Counted from the stretch's first letter, positions 32,417-41,250 are shown. The stretch: DNA of 64,000 nt from Streptomyces sp. NBC_00654 (GCF_026341775.1 NZ_JAPEOB010000003.1:930001-994000); one strand, 5' to 3'. Program-made: numbers and translations. The notes: generated by a model from the sequence alone, not told the origin.

Positions 32417-33976
32417 ATGGCCACAGAAGACAAGAACCGCGCCACTGCCGCCGCGATCCTGCCGCTCGTCGGTGGCGCCGCGAACGTCAGCTCCATCGCC
32501 CACTGCATGACCCGGCTCCGCCTCGGTCTGCACGATCGTTCCCTCGTCGACGACGAGGCCCTGAAGGCACTGCCCGCCGTCATGGGGGTGGTCGACGACG
32601 ACACGTACCAGATCGTCCTCGGTCCGGGCACGGTCGCCCGGGTCACCCCGGAGTTCGAGCAGCTGGTCGAGGAGGGCCGGGCCGCCGCCCCGGAGCCCGC
32701 CCCCGCGACCGGCCCCGTCTCCGCCGACGAACTCGCCGCGCAGGGCGCCGCGATCAAGGCGCAGCAGAAGGCGAAGAACGCCACACCGTTCAAGCTCTTC
32801 CTGCGGAAGATCGCGAACATCTTCGTCCCGCTGATCCCGGCCCTCATCGGCTGCGGCATCATCGCCGGCCTCAACGGTCTCCTGGTCAACCTGGAGTGGC
32901 TGCCCTCCGTCACCCCCGCGCTCGCCGCGATCGCCTCCGGGTTCATGGCCCTGATCGCGGTGTTCGTCGGCTACAACACCGCGAAGGAGTTCGGCGGTAC
33001 GCCGATCCTGGGCGGTGCGGTCGCGGCGATCATCGTCTTCCCGGGCGTCGCGAACATCGACGCGTTCGGCCAGACCCTCTCCCCCGGACAGGGCGGTGTG
33101 CTCGGCGCGCTGGGCGCGGCGGTCCTCGCGGTGTACGTGGAGAAGTGGTGCCGCCGCTGGGTGCCCGAGGCCCTGGACGTCCTGGTCACCCCGACCCTGA
33201 CGGTGCTGGTCTCCGGTCTGGCGACGATCTTCGGCCTGATGTACGTGGCCGGTGAGGTGTCCTCCGCCATCGGTACGTTCGCCGACTGGCTGCTGTCCAA
33301 CGGCGGTGCGGGCGCGGGCTTCGTCCTCGGCGGCCTCTTCCTGCCGCTGGTGATGCTGGGCCTGCACCAGGCCCTGATCCCGATCCACACCACCCTGATC
33401 GAGCAGCAGGGCTACACGGTCCTGCTGCCGATCCTCGCGATGGCCGGCGCGGGCCAGGTCGGTGCGGCGATGGCCGTCTACTTCCGCCTCCCGCGCAACG
33501 AGTCGATCCGCCGCACCATCAAGTCCGCTCTCCCCGCCGGTCTGCTCGGCGTCGGCGAACCTCTGATCTACGGTGTCTCGCTGCCGCTGGGCCGCCCGTT
33601 CATCACGGCGTGCGTCGGCGGCGCGTTCGGCGGCGGCTTCGTCGGCCTGTTCAACCAGCTCGGCGACACGGTCGGTTCCACGGCCATCGGCCCGTCCGGC
33701 TGGGCCCTGTTCCCGCTGCTCGACGGCAACCACAGCCTGGGCTCGACCATCGCGATCTACGCGGGCGGCCTGCTCGTCGGCTACGTCGCCGGGTTCGTCG
33801 CCACGTACTTCTTCGGCTTCAGCAAGGACCTGCTGACGGAGTTCAACGTCTCCCAGGAGCCCGCCGCGTCCACGGTCACCGCCACGGGCGGCCCCGCCAC
33901 CGCCCCGGCCACGTCCCCCGGCACCGGCCCCGAGACGGGCCCCGGCTCCCCGGCCAAGGAACCCGCCGGGGTCTGA
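32417..33976 (+). CDS. PTS permease EIIBC, probably for N-acetylmuramic acid
   Basis: Product of 519 residues. EIIB domain at residues ~8-90 with phosphorylated Cys30 (SSIAHCMTRLRLGL) and the GVVDDDTYQIVLGPGTV segment. A linker leads to an EIIC domain (~125-475) with ten hydrophobic segments and LHQALIPIHTTLIEQQG and GVGEPLIYGVSLPLGRPF motifs. There is no EIIA domain, so phosphate must come from a separate EIIA (Crr type). This B-C order is that of MurP and its sucrose/trehalose relatives. The operon with murQ makes MurNAc the likely substrate. The last ~40 residues are Thr/Pro/Gly-rich and disordered. Confidence 0.85.
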   Translation: MATEDKNRATAAAILPLVGGAANVSSIAHCMTRLRLGLHDRSLVDDEALKALPAVMGVVDDDTYQIVLGPGTVARVTPEFEQLVEEGRAAAPEPAPATGPVSADELAAQGAAIKAQQKAKNATPFKLFLRKIANIFVPLIPALIGCGIIAGLNGLLVNLEWLPSVTPALAAIASGFMALIAVFVGYNTAKEFGGTPILGGAVAAIIVFPGVANIDAFGQTLSPGQGGVLGALGAAVLAVYVEKWCRRWVPEALDVLVTPTLTVLVSGLATIFGLMYVAGEVSSAIGTFADWLLSNGGAGAGFVLGGLFLPLVMLGLHQALIPIHTTLIEQQGYTVLLPILAMAGAGQVGAAMAVYFRLPRNESIRRTIKSALPAGLLGVGEPLIYGVSLPLGRPFITACVGGAFGGGFVGLFNQLGDTVGSTAIGPSGWALFPLLDGNHSLGSTIAIYAGGLLVGYVAGFVATYFFGFSKDLLTEFNVSQEPAASTVTATGGPATAPATSPGTGPETGPGSPAKEPAGV

Positions 33977-33994
33977 TCAGCCCCCGTACGACTA

Positions 33995-34031
33995 CGGCAC
34001 CGGGTCGCGCTCAGCGCGTGGCCCGGTGCCG
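33995..34031 (+). terminator. Terminator of the mur operon
   Basis: CGGCACCGGG (33995-34004) pairs with CCCGGTGCCG (34022-34031); inside, CGCG pairs with CGCG. It begins 18 bases after the EIIBC stop. No T tract. Confidence 0.65.
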
Positions 34032-34193
34032 TTGCCGGTTCGTACGGTCACGGCGCCGCCGCCGGGCCCGGGAGGCTGTTCCTTCGCGCCTCTTCAACAG
34101 CACCCCCGAGCCGGCCACCGCCCGCCAGCAAGATCGCGTGACGAGCTCTGGGGGAATTTCCGGGGGGCCGGGTTAACCGGATTCGGAATGCTG

Positions 34194-34958
34194 CTACTTC
34201 TTCTCGCCCGCGCACGTGTCGGTCTCGGTGACTTCATCCGGCTTTCCGCTGGAATAGAATTCCGAAACAATAATCTTATCGAGATCACTCTCGCGATATT
34301 CGTGAAGCCTTGCCGGTGTCCGCTTCCAGGATCTCCCATTGCTGTCGGTGAAGGTCACATACGTGGCCCCCTCGGGGTAACCGTTGACCCACGCGGGCGC
34401 CCCACCCGGAGATAGCTCCTCCTGCCCCGGCCCGGGCGCGAGCGTGTAATGATATTCGCTGCAAGGGGCCAGACTTTCCAGTTTGACATATTCTTCCCGC
34501 GCACCAGGATCATGCGGGGGGTAGGTGACCCTGACCGTGATATTGGAGACCGGATCGGGTGACCTGTTCATCACATGGAGCTTCGTTTCTTCACGAATAT
34601 CGAGTCGCTCCTCGAACCAGTAGGTCACTCTCGACGCCTGATCTCGCTTCTCGCGCTCGCTGTCGTCTTTGGACTGGGACAATTGGTCCTTGGCTGTCTC
34701 CTGGCCCCAGTACGACGCGACAGCCTGGGCCCAGAGTCCTCCGATGGCGGCGACGGCAGCCAGTGCCGTGCCCACAACCGTGAGGAAATGCGCCCAGTTG
34801 GTCGGGCGTAAGCGTCGCGAGGCTCTCCGTGTCCGTGAGGTTCCAGACCCCGGCGGCGGTTCGGGCGGTGCTTCACGCTGCCGCGGCCGGACGCGGTTCG
34901 GCGTCGTCCGTTGCCGTGCGAGGCGTATCCGGCCCTGCCGCTGTGGTTCGTCGGTCAC
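34194..34958 (-). CDS. Hypothetical single-pass membrane protein
   Basis: Product of 254 residues from GTG 34958, with GGAGG 4 bases upstream. The first ~50 residues are very basic (Arg/Pro-rich), followed by one membrane helix at ~57-80 (FLTVVGTALAAVAAIGGLWAQAV), a short coiled-coil-like stretch (QLSQSKDDSEREKRDQ) and a C-terminal beta-rich domain (KLHVMNRSPDPVSNITVRVTYPP, then VTFTDSNGRSWKRTP). The domain looks Ig-like. The family is not recognised. The gene is AT-richer than neighbours, suggesting acquisition. Confidence 0.75.
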   Translation of the reverse strand: MTDEPQRQGRIRLARQRTTPNRVRPRQREAPPEPPPGSGTSRTRRASRRLRPTNWAHFLTVVGTALAAVAAIGGLWAQAVASYWGQETAKDQLSQSKDDSEREKRDQASRVTYWFEERLDIREETKLHVMNRSPDPVSNITVRVTYPPHDPGAREEYVKLESLAPCSEYHYTLAPGPGQEELSPGGAPAWVNGYPEGATYVTFTDSNGRSWKRTPARLHEYRESDLDKIIVSEFYSSGKPDEVTETDTCAGEKK

Positions 34959-35390
34959 TCATCCTCCATGCTCTCGAATCGGCGCAGTGATAAATGCTCG
35001 GCGCGTCGCCCAAGCAGCGCCGGCACGTCTGCCCCGAGCCGAACCCCAGCCCCAGCCCCAGCCCCAGCCCCAACGGCAAGTGTTGCCCGGCGAGGTCGTT
35101 TCGGAGGGCGAACAGATGCCCTGCGGGCAGAGCCGGTCCGGCACCGCCGTGGCCCCGGCGACCGCTCGGACCACGGAGGGCGGCAACGGCTCGGTCAACG
35201 CCCACAAGTCGTCGTACGCGATCCACGGTCGAGCACCCCACACCCTGGCGAACAGCCGAATCGTCACACCGGTCACGCCTCGCCAGCTCACTTCACCAAG
35301 GCCGTGTGACGGTTCCAAGAAGCCGCCGAACGCATCTGGCCAACCGTCAGCCATCTCTTCGGGCACGAGCCGATCAACGATCCCGGACAC
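34959..35390 (-). CDS. Possible hypothetical gene disrupted by a hexamer repeat and frameshift
   Basis: A 143-codon minus-strand frame begins at GTG 35390 and gives protein-like sequence (PDAFGGFLEPSHGLGEVSW, then WIAYDDLWALTEPLPPSVV) up to CPQGIC. It then enters a Trp-Gly repeat made by CCCCAG hexamers. Just past the repeat, a neighbouring frame contains GQTCRRCLGDAPSIYHCADS, which would complete a four-Cys set. This suggests one frameshifted gene. No family is recognised, and non-coding is possible. From here to 35583 nothing else is visible. Confidence 0.3.
   Translation of the reverse strand: MSGIVDRLVPEEMADGWPDAFGGFLEPSHGLGEVSWRGVTGVTIRLFARVWGARPWIAYDDLWALTEPLPPSVVRAVAGATAVPDRLCPQGICSPSETTSPGNTCRWGWGWGWGWGSARGRRAGAAWATRRAFITAPIREHGG
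35044..35071. repeat. CCCCAG hexanucleotide repeat
   Basis: Four exact copies of CCCCAG plus a partial fifth (CCCCA). Read on the minus strand it encodes either Trp-Gly or Gly-Leu repeats depending on frame. Confidence 0.9.
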
Positions 35391-35583
35391 ACCACGTCAC
35401 AGAGTGTCGTTGCCGTACCGCGAACTCGGCCCTGCTTGCCGTTCTGATGTCTGAATTCGTTCGATCCAATGGCCTAAAATCCTCCCGCTGGCGCGCTTTT
35501 GACGGAACCCGCCAAAGGATATTATGTGGCAGACATGCCACCTCCGCTCACAAAATGAATAGCAAATCGAAATGGGGGGAATC

Positions 35584-35808
35584 ATGGGAACATACACATG
35601 GCTTCTGGTAGGAATGGGCAGCCTGGCCGGATGGTGCGTCTTCATCCTTGCGCGACGAAATCGTGGAAAAGGTACGGAAAACATCGAGGGGCTGCTCATC
35701 GAGCAGGATGCCACGAAGCGGGCGCAACAGATACGCAATGACGTACGCGCTTTCAACATGAATCCCGGCTCGGGCCGGGGGTTCGGTTCCGACGAGCGGC
35801 GACGCTGA
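35584..35808 (+). CDS. Small hypothetical membrane protein, 74 aa
   Basis: The ATG at 35584 has GGGGGGA at ideal spacing. An N-terminal membrane helix (YTWLLVGMGSLAGWCVFILA) is followed by RRNRGKG, then a charged tail (IEQDATKRAQQIRNDVRAF) and a Gly/Arg end. The topology suggests N-out, C-in. The upstream region is AT-rich, unlike the core genome. No family recognised. Between it and 36039 I see only fragments (for example ANRILHEATDELV near 35940, no start). Confidence 0.6.
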   Translation: MGTYTWLLVGMGSLAGWCVFILARRNRGKGTENIEGLLIEQDATKRAQQIRNDVRAFNMNPGSGRGFGSDERRR

Positions 35809-36038
35809 GCATTTTCCGTAGGTTCGAGACGCGGCGAGGGACGAAGATGGCCTTCGCAATGCTGATGGTCCGGTGGGGCTCTGGAGCGACGGACAGCGTC
35901 CACTCCTCCCGATCCATGAATGTGGTGTGGGACCAAGCGCGCCAACCGCATCCTGCACGAGGCCACCGACGAGCTTGTGCACGGTGAGCGTTTAGGGAAC
36001 GTCTTCGAGGGCACCCGGTGTTTCGGAGGTTGATATAC

Positions 36039-36209
36039 ATGGTTCCCCTGCTACTCGTTCTTCTGCTCGCCCTGATTCTCTTCGGTGCCGGTTTCGCACT
36101 TAAGGCGCTGTGGTGGATCGCCATCATCGTGCTGGTGATCTGGGCGATAGGTTTCATCGTCCGCCCGGCCGCGAGCGGCGGCAGGCGCGGCCGGTGGTAC
36201 CGCTGGTAG
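36039..36209 (+). CDS. Small hydrophobic membrane protein, 56 aa
   Basis: ATG 36039 with GGAGG 9 bases upstream. Two hydrophobic helices (MVPLLLVLLLALILFGAGFA and LWWIAIIVLVIWAIGFIV) end in a basic, aromatic tail (GGRRGRWYRW). It matches the short conserved hydrophobic proteins of Streptomyces that are often stress-linked. The function is unknown. Confidence 0.8.
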   Translation: MVPLLLVLLLALILFGAGFALKALWWIAIIVLVIWAIGFIVRPAASGGRRGRWYRW

Positions 36210-36389
36210 GCGCGCCTCACCAGCACAGACGCGGGTGAACCCGGATCGCACGGATCACCGGGATCGCACGGATCACGACAATCACGCATGCGACCCCCGG
36301 ACCCGGGCACCCGATGAATCGAGAGCCGTTCACCACCCTTTCCCTGGGGCTCTCACGCCGAATTGGACCGTCCGGAAAGGAGCCTTTTC

Positions 36390-36743
36390 ATGAGCGACAC
36401 CCTGTGGGGTTACCGGCCTTCGAGCGGACACACCGCCGGGGCCGATCTGACCGGATATTCGGTCGAGGCGACCGACGGAGGTATCGGCAAGGTCGACAAG
36501 CACTCCGACGATGCCGGATCCGCCTATCTTGTGGTCGACACCGGGGTGTGGATCTTCGGCAAGGACGTCCTGCTCCCTGCTGGCACGGTCACGCACATAG
36601 ACACGGAGGACCGAAGGGTCTTCGTGGACCTGACCAAGGACCAGATCAGGGACGCGCCGGAGTTCGACCGGCACAAGCACACAGCCGATCCCGGCTATCA
36701 CGCACAGGTCGGCGGTTACTACGACGCCTTCCGCATCATGTGA
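36390..36743 (+). CDS. PRC-barrel domain protein
   Basis: Product of 117 residues from ATG 36390, with AAAGGAG 8 bases upstream. PRC-barrel features at residues ~17-85: LTGYSVEATDGGIGKVDKHS, AYLVVDTGVWIFGKDVLLPAG and RRVFVDLTKDQIRDAP. Such stand-alone Streptomyces PRC proteins are usually stress-associated and of unknown function. Cytosolic; single gene. Confidence 0.9.
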   Translation: MSDTLWGYRPSSGHTAGADLTGYSVEATDGGIGKVDKHSDDAGSAYLVVDTGVWIFGKDVLLPAGTVTHIDTEDRRVFVDLTKDQIRDAPEFDRHKHTADPGYHAQVGGYYDAFRIM

Positions 36744-36867
36744 TCCATCGGCCTGTTCCGCGCCACCCCGAGACGGCGGGTCCGCTCCTGAAGAAGGGCC
36801 GGGTCCGCCGTCCGGCATGTCCACCGAGACACCCGGCGCCCACCCCGTCCCACCGGGCTCACAGGGC

Positions 36868-37248
36868 TCACGGCACGGGCGCGAACACCATGCGCACCAC
36901 CGCGGCCAGAATCAGCACGGCGGGTACCCCGAACCACCAACGCCGCAGGCGCCGCGTCCCCACGAACGCCGCTGTCGCCGCCGCCGCGAGAAGCTCGGTC
37001 ACCACGGCCAGCGCGCCCCACGTCCGTACCGTGTCGGTCACGGACCGGTCCCACGGGCCCTCCGACTCGGTCAGCAGCGCGCCGAGCACGAAGTAGCCGC
37101 CCACCACATGCAGCGCGAGCGGAATCACCGCGCACACGGCGCCCGCCACCCACACCGCCACCCGGCCCCGGGCATTCCCGTTCCCGCCGCCACCCCCACT
37201 GCCACTGCCACTGCCATTGCCACTGCCACGGGTCATGGGTCGCCCCAT
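36868..37248 (-). CDS. Hypothetical membrane protein, three helices
   Basis: Product of 126 residues from ATG 37248, overlapping the upstream stop by one base (TGATG). The N-terminus is a Gly/Ser/Asn repeat (GSGNGSGSGSGGGGG) encoded by CCACTG-type hexamers, followed by three hydrophobic segments (VAVWVAGAVCAVIPLALHVVG, WGALAVVTELLAAAATAAFV, FGVPAVLILAAVVRMVF). No family recognised. Second gene of a two-gene unit with the SMI1-like gene. Confidence 0.7.
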   Translation of the reverse strand: MGRPMTRGSGNGSGSGSGGGGGNGNARGRVAVWVAGAVCAVIPLALHVVGGYFVLGALLTESEGPWDRSVTDTVRTWGALAVVTELLAAAATAAFVGTRRLRRWWFGVPAVLILAAVVRMVFAPVP

Positions 37249-37859
37249 CAACTCACCAGGTCCGCCCAGAAGGGGACACTCGGCGGTACGTCCGAGGCGT
37301 CGCCCTCCGCCGCGTCCCACCCCACGAACTCACGGGCCACGTAGTCCCACAGGTCCCGCCCGTAGCAAATGATGTCGGCGCCGGACACCGACAGGACCGG
37401 GTGGCCGTACGCCCCCCGGCCCGGCGGAAGGTACCGGTGGGAGTACACGGGAATCAGCTGCGGCACCGTGGCCAGCTCGCCACGGGCGACGGCCACGGCG
37501 CGCTCCGGTTCCGAAGGACGAGGTCCCCAGGCGTCCCCGTACCACCAGCCGTGCTCCACCGAGAACAGCAACCCTTCGACCGGCCACGACAGCCGGTCGC
37601 GGATGTCCGCCGGATCACCGTCCCGCCAGTCCACCCAGGGTTGACGCGCGGACGCGCCCTCCTCCGGAGGGGACGCGGACCCGACGGGCAGCCCTGCGGC
37701 GAGGAAGGCCCGGTGGTCGTCGGCGAACTCGATTCCGTACTCCGCTTCGATGCGGCCGAACTCCCTTTCGCTCAGTCCCGGCCGCATCACAAAGCCGCCG
37801 ATCTCCGCCAGGCGACGCGCTGCCCGCGCACCCGCCCGCTGTCCCGCACCGGTCATCAC
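37248..37859 (-). CDS. SMI1/KNR4 (SUKH)-like protein
   Basis: Product of 203 residues (GTG 37859 or ATG 37856). The stretch RPGLSEREFGRIEAEYGIEFADDHRAFLAAGLPVG is the SUKH start pattern, and the later GWWYGDAWGPRP, LIPVYSHRYLP and PVLSVSGADIICYGRDLWDYV fit the family in Streptomyces. SUKH proteins are often immunity proteins to secreted toxins, but many stand alone; no toxin gene is adjacent here. It precedes a small membrane-protein gene. Confidence 0.75.
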   Translation of the reverse strand: MMTGAGQRAGARAARRLAEIGGFVMRPGLSEREFGRIEAEYGIEFADDHRAFLAAGLPVGSASPPEEGASARQPWVDWRDGDPADIRDRLSWPVEGLLFSVEHGWWYGDAWGPRPSEPERAVAVARGELATVPQLIPVYSHRYLPPGRGAYGHPVLSVSGADIICYGRDLWDYVAREFVGWDAAEGDASDVPPSVPFWADLVS

Positions 37860-37900
37860 GGCGGCAGCCTATCGAGCACCGGGCCGACGCCCCTCCGCTC

Positions 37901-38152
37901 TCAACGCGGCAGCTGCCCCTCCCTGTTGATCTCCGTCACCCGGGCCCGCAGCACCACGCCCGGCGGCGCCGGCCGGACCACTTCCGGCGGGCAGTCCCAC
38001 TCCGCGCCACCGCCCGGCGGCCGCAGTTGTACGTACGGTCCGACCCGGCCCATCACGCGGCCCACCCGTCCGTCGCGGGCGTCCACCGCGAAAGATCCCG
38101 GCTCGGGCGTACACGGCTCGGGCGTACACGGCTCGTTGTCCTCACCCGTCAT
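37901..38152 (-). CDS. Hypothetical protein, 83 aa, second of a small pair
   Basis: The ATG at 38152 overlaps the end of the upstream gene by 11 bases. Contains VDARDGRVGRVMGRVGPYVQLRPPGGGAEWDCPPEVVRP, a small beta-rich pattern I recall from similar Streptomyces gene pairs. The N-terminus repeats PCTPE twice. Function unknown. Confidence 0.75.
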   Translation of the reverse strand: MTGEDNEPCTPEPCTPEPGSFAVDARDGRVGRVMGRVGPYVQLRPPGGGAEWDCPPEVVRPAPPGVVLRARVTEINREGQLPR

Positions 38153-38384
38153 ACCCGCTCTCCTTCTCCGCCAGCACCCTGCACAGCCGCAAGGCCGTGT
38201 CGAGGTTGCAGCGGCCCAGATCGACCAGCGGAACCGGTTCGTTCCCGGCACACGACACAGGGTCGATCCGCAGCGAAGGCAGCGTCACACCGACCCCGGC
38301 GAGACCCCCCTTCAGCCGCTCCACCGTGTCCTCCGCCATCCGTACTCTCTCCGCCGCCGCTTTGCGCCGCTCCGTCGAATCCAT
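38142..38384 (-). CDS. Hypothetical protein, 80 aa, first of a small pair
   Basis: ATG 38384 with GGAAGG about 9 bases upstream. A helical N-terminus (RRKAAAERVRMAEDTVERLKGGLAGVGV) is followed by LPSLRIDPVSCAG and LVDLGRCNLDTALRLCRVL. It overlaps the next gene by 11 bases, so the pair is co-expressed. Similar pairs occur near developmental loci in Streptomyces (memory, not verified). Confidence 0.75.
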   Translation of the reverse strand: MDSTERRKAAAERVRMAEDTVERLKGGLAGVGVTLPSLRIDPVSCAGNEPVPLVDLGRCNLDTALRLCRVLAEKESGYDG

Positions 38385-38640
38385 GCTGCACACCTTCCAC
38401 GCTGAGTGACGAAAATGCCTACCCAGCGTGTCCAACGCGCGGCGAGCCCGGAAGAGGCGCAGTTCCAGCAAACGCACATATGTCACAGTGAGTTGCCAAA
38501 CCGGGTCCGGACGCACGGAGACATCCCGAAGCTCAAGTGTCGAGATCCGAGCGCTCTTCACCGTCGATGGGGTGGAGGGTCAGTTGTCCCACCCACGCAC
38601 CCCCCACCCAGGCCGTACGACCGAAGGACCAAGGACCTCG

Positions 38641-39198
38641 ATGCCCGACGCCGCCCCCGTGCCCGTGCCCGACGCCAACGCCAACACCCCGGAGCCCGCC
38701 GCGACCGAGGACGACCACTACGGGGAGATATCCGTCGAACTCGAAGGCGAGCACGGTCGGACGCTCGTCGTCAGCGGCGAGAACATCCCCCGCATCACCC
38801 TCACCCGCGCACCCGGCGCCGAGGCCGACGACCACATCGTCATCGGCACCCGCGACCCCGTACACCTCACGCTCACGGTGGACGGCCACGACGCCACGGT
38901 CCTGCCCGCCAAGGGCAGGCTCAGCCGCCGGTCCTACCGGGTCGATGTCACCCACGCGGGCACGTCCTACCGGCTGGTTCCCGACTCCGTCCCGAGCAGC
39001 CGGCTGACCCGCGACGGGAAGCACCTCGGCGACTTCTCGTCGGACGGCGACAGGCGGGTGATCGCCGAGTGGCGGGCGGGGGTCCCGGTCGAACCGCTCG
39101 ACGCGGCGATCGGATACGCGCTGTCGGCGGCCTTCGGAACAGGTGGTCAGCCCCTGTGGATGATGGCGGTCGACGCGGTCAGCACGGCACTCCCATAG
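38641..39198 (+). CDS. Hypothetical protein, 185 aa
   Basis: ATG 38641 with AAGGA about 7 bases upstream. The first ~20 residues are Pro/Ala/Asn-rich. The rest is beta-rich (GEISVELEGEHGRTLVVSGENIPRITL, VHLTLTVDGHDATVLPAKG, SYRLVPDSV), then a helical tail (LDAAIGYALSAAFGTGG). Several Streptomyces paralogues of this type are predicted, but I cannot name a family. It converges with the ABC exporter gene. Confidence 0.7.
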   Translation: MPDAAPVPVPDANANTPEPAATEDDHYGEISVELEGEHGRTLVVSGENIPRITLTRAPGAEADDHIVIGTRDPVHLTLTVDGHDATVLPAKGRLSRRSYRVDVTHAGTSYRLVPDSVPSSRLTRDGKHLGDFSSDGDRRVIAEWRAGVPVEPLDAAIGYALSAAFGTGGQPLWMMAVDAVSTALP

Positions 39199-39234
39199 GG
39201 GCCGTTGGGCTCTGCCGCCCTGGCTCGTGCGACG

Positions 39235-41250
39235 TCAGCGGGCGTCCGCCGTGAGCTGGGTGGTGGCCAGTTCGCGGTACAGACCGTCGGACTCCACCAG
39301 CTCCTCGTGCGTCCCCGCCGTACGGACCCGGCCGTCCTCCAGGACCACGATGCGGTCCGCGTGCACGACGGTGGACAGGCGGTGGGCGATGACCAGGACC
39401 GTGGTCTCCTCGGCGAGTTCGAGGATGACATCGCGCAGCCGGTGCTCGTTGACGGCGTCCAGTTGCGAGGTCACCTCGTCCAGCAGGAGCAGGCGCGGCT
39501 TGCGCAGCAGGGCACGGGCGATGGCGATCCGCTGGCGCTCGCCGCCGGACAGGGTGACGCCCCGGTGGCCGACCGCCGTGTCGAGTCCGTCGGGCAGCCG
39601 GCCGACCAGGTCGTCGAGCCGGGTGCGCTCGACCGCCACGCGCAGCTCGTCCTCCGTGGCCCGGGGAGCGGCGAAGAGCAGGTTCTCCCTGAGGGTCCCG
39701 GCGAGAACCGGGGAGTCCTGTTCCACGTACGCGAGGGAGGCGCGCAGCTCGGCCAGCGGCCAGTCACGGATGTCCCGGCCGTCGACGGTTATCGTGCCCG
39801 CGTCGTGGTCGTAGAACCGTTCCAGCAGGCTGAACACGGTGGACTTGCCCGCGCCGGACGGCCCGACCAGCGCGACGAGCCCGCCGGAGGGCACATCGAA
39901 GGTGACGCTCTTGTGGGCCGGGGCGCGCTCGTCCCCGTAACCGAAGGCGACGTCCCGGAAGCTGACGCCGAGCGGAGTAGCGGGCGTGCCGGGCGTGCCG
40001 GGCGTGCCGGGCGTGGGCAGAACCCTTGTGGCCGCCGCCTGTCCGTCGGGTTCACCGGGTTTGCCGGGTTCGCCGGGTTCGCCGGGTTCGCCGGGCAGGG
40101 ACTCGACCTCATCGATCCGGCGTACGGCGGCGAGGCCGCTCTGCAGGCCGGTCCAGCCCTCGACGAGACCGCCTATCGGACCCATCAGATAGAACAGGTA
40201 CAGCAGGAAGGCGATGAGCGCCGAGACCTCCAGCGAGCCCGAGGCCACCCGGGCGCCCCCGACACCCAGTACGGCCAGGAAGGCCAGCTGGATGGACATC
40301 ATCATCGTGACGTCGGAGACCGACGACCAACGGGCCACCGACACCCCCCGGTCGTGCGCGTGGCGCGCCGCTTCGGCGACGAGGGCGATCTCGCGTTCCT
40401 CGGCACCGCTCGCCTTGACCGTACGGTAGGCCTGGAGCACCCGGTCGAGAGCGGCGCCCATCGCACCGACGGACTCCTGGGCCCGGAGCTGGGCGCGCTG
40501 GATCCGGGGCATCAGGAGGGCGGTCACGGCACCGATGACAAGGATGACGAGCAGGGTGACCCCGAGGAGCACCGCGTCCATGTAGGCCATGAACGCGAGC
40601 GTGCCCAGCAGCATCAGCACGCTGTTGACCGACTCGACCATGCCGCTCGACAGGACCGTACGCAGCAGGGTCGTATCGCTGGTGACCCGGGACTGGAGGT
40701 CGCCGGGGGTCAGCCGGTCCACCGCGGGGACCTTCAACCGGAGTATGCGGCCGACGAGTTGGGTGCGGGCGCGCAGGACGACTCCCTCCCCGGTACGGGC
40801 CATGAGGTAGCGGCCGAACGCCGACAGACAGGCCCCGGCCACCACGACCGCGGTGAGCGCGATCAGTGGCGCGGCCGGTGAGTCGCCCTCGGCGAACGCG
40901 TCGACGGCGTACTTGGCCATGAGCGGCATGACGAGGCCCGCCCCGGAACCGGCGAGCGACAGCAGACCGGCCCACAGGAGCAGCCGCCAGTGCGGCCGGA
41001 CCCGGCCGAGGAGGAGACGCAGGGGAGTGGGCTGTCCGGATGCGCTGTTCGTCGCGCCGTCCTCCGTACCGCTGATGCTCGCGCCGTCCACCGCGCCGCC
41101 CTCCCCGCCGCCGGCGATCGCCGTGCCGCTGATACTCGCGTCTTCCGCCGTGCCGCTGATGCTCGCGTCACCCGTCGTACCGCTGATGCTCGCGTCACCC
41201 GTCGTACCGCTGATGCTCGCGCCGCCGTCCGCCTCTGTCGCCGGACTCAT
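39235..41250 (-). CDS. ABC exporter, fused permease and ATPase, with repeat-expanded tail and linker
   Basis: Product of 671 residues from ATG 41250, with GGGAG 5 bases upstream. Six membrane helices (~85-355) are followed by an ATPase domain with Walker A GPSGAGKST, the LSGGERQR signature, Walker B LLLLDEV and the H-loop (VIAHRLSTV). Homodimeric exporter type. Two low-complexity insertions stand out: an N-terminal tail with ASISGT repeated five times, encoded by an exact 27-bp repeat, and a Pro/Gly linker between membrane and ATPase domains (GEPGEPGEPGKPGEP and TPGTPGTPGTP) from 9-bp repeats. Substrate unknown; no regulatory gene adjacent. Confidence 0.92.
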   Translation of the reverse strand: MSPATEADGGASISGTTGDASISGTTGDASISGTAEDASISGTAIAGGGEGGAVDGASISGTEDGATNSASGQPTPLRLLLGRVRPHWRLLLWAGLLSLAGSGAGLVMPLMAKYAVDAFAEGDSPAAPLIALTAVVVAGACLSAFGRYLMARTGEGVVLRARTQLVGRILRLKVPAVDRLTPGDLQSRVTSDTTLLRTVLSSGMVESVNSVLMLLGTLAFMAYMDAVLLGVTLLVILVIGAVTALLMPRIQRAQLRAQESVGAMGAALDRVLQAYRTVKASGAEEREIALVAEAARHAHDRGVSVARWSSVSDVTMMMSIQLAFLAVLGVGGARVASGSLEVSALIAFLLYLFYLMGPIGGLVEGWTGLQSGLAAVRRIDEVESLPGEPGEPGEPGKPGEPDGQAAATRVLPTPGTPGTPGTPATPLGVSFRDVAFGYGDERAPAHKSVTFDVPSGGLVALVGPSGAGKSTVFSLLERFYDHDAGTITVDGRDIRDWPLAELRASLAYVEQDSPVLAGTLRENLLFAAPRATEDELRVAVERTRLDDLVGRLPDGLDTAVGHRGVTLSGGERQRIAIARALLRKPRLLLLDEVTSQLDAVNEHRLRDVILELAEETTVLVIAHRLSTVVHADRIVVLEDGRVRTAGTHEELVESDGLYRELATTQLTADAR
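39981..40016. repeat. 9-bp coding repeat in the ABC exporter linker (first tract)
   Basis: Four copies of the 9-mer CGGGCGTGC (last one CGGGCGTGG) encode Thr-Pro-Gly repeats. A second tract of five near-identical 9-mers (type CGGGTTCGC) at 40047-40096 encodes Gly-Glu-Pro. Confidence 0.85.
41131..41220. repeat. 27-bp coding repeat in the ABC exporter N-terminus
   Basis: Units begin at 41131, 41158, 41185 and 41212, each starting GAT(A/G)CTCGCG. Copies 2 and 3 are identical over 27 bases. Each encodes DASISGTTG or a variant. Confidence 0.9.

Noticed and set aside
35820..36010. Fragment reading TKRANRILHEATDELVHGE
   Set aside because: No start codon, no ribosome-binding site and no family I can name; possibly a relic but not supportable.
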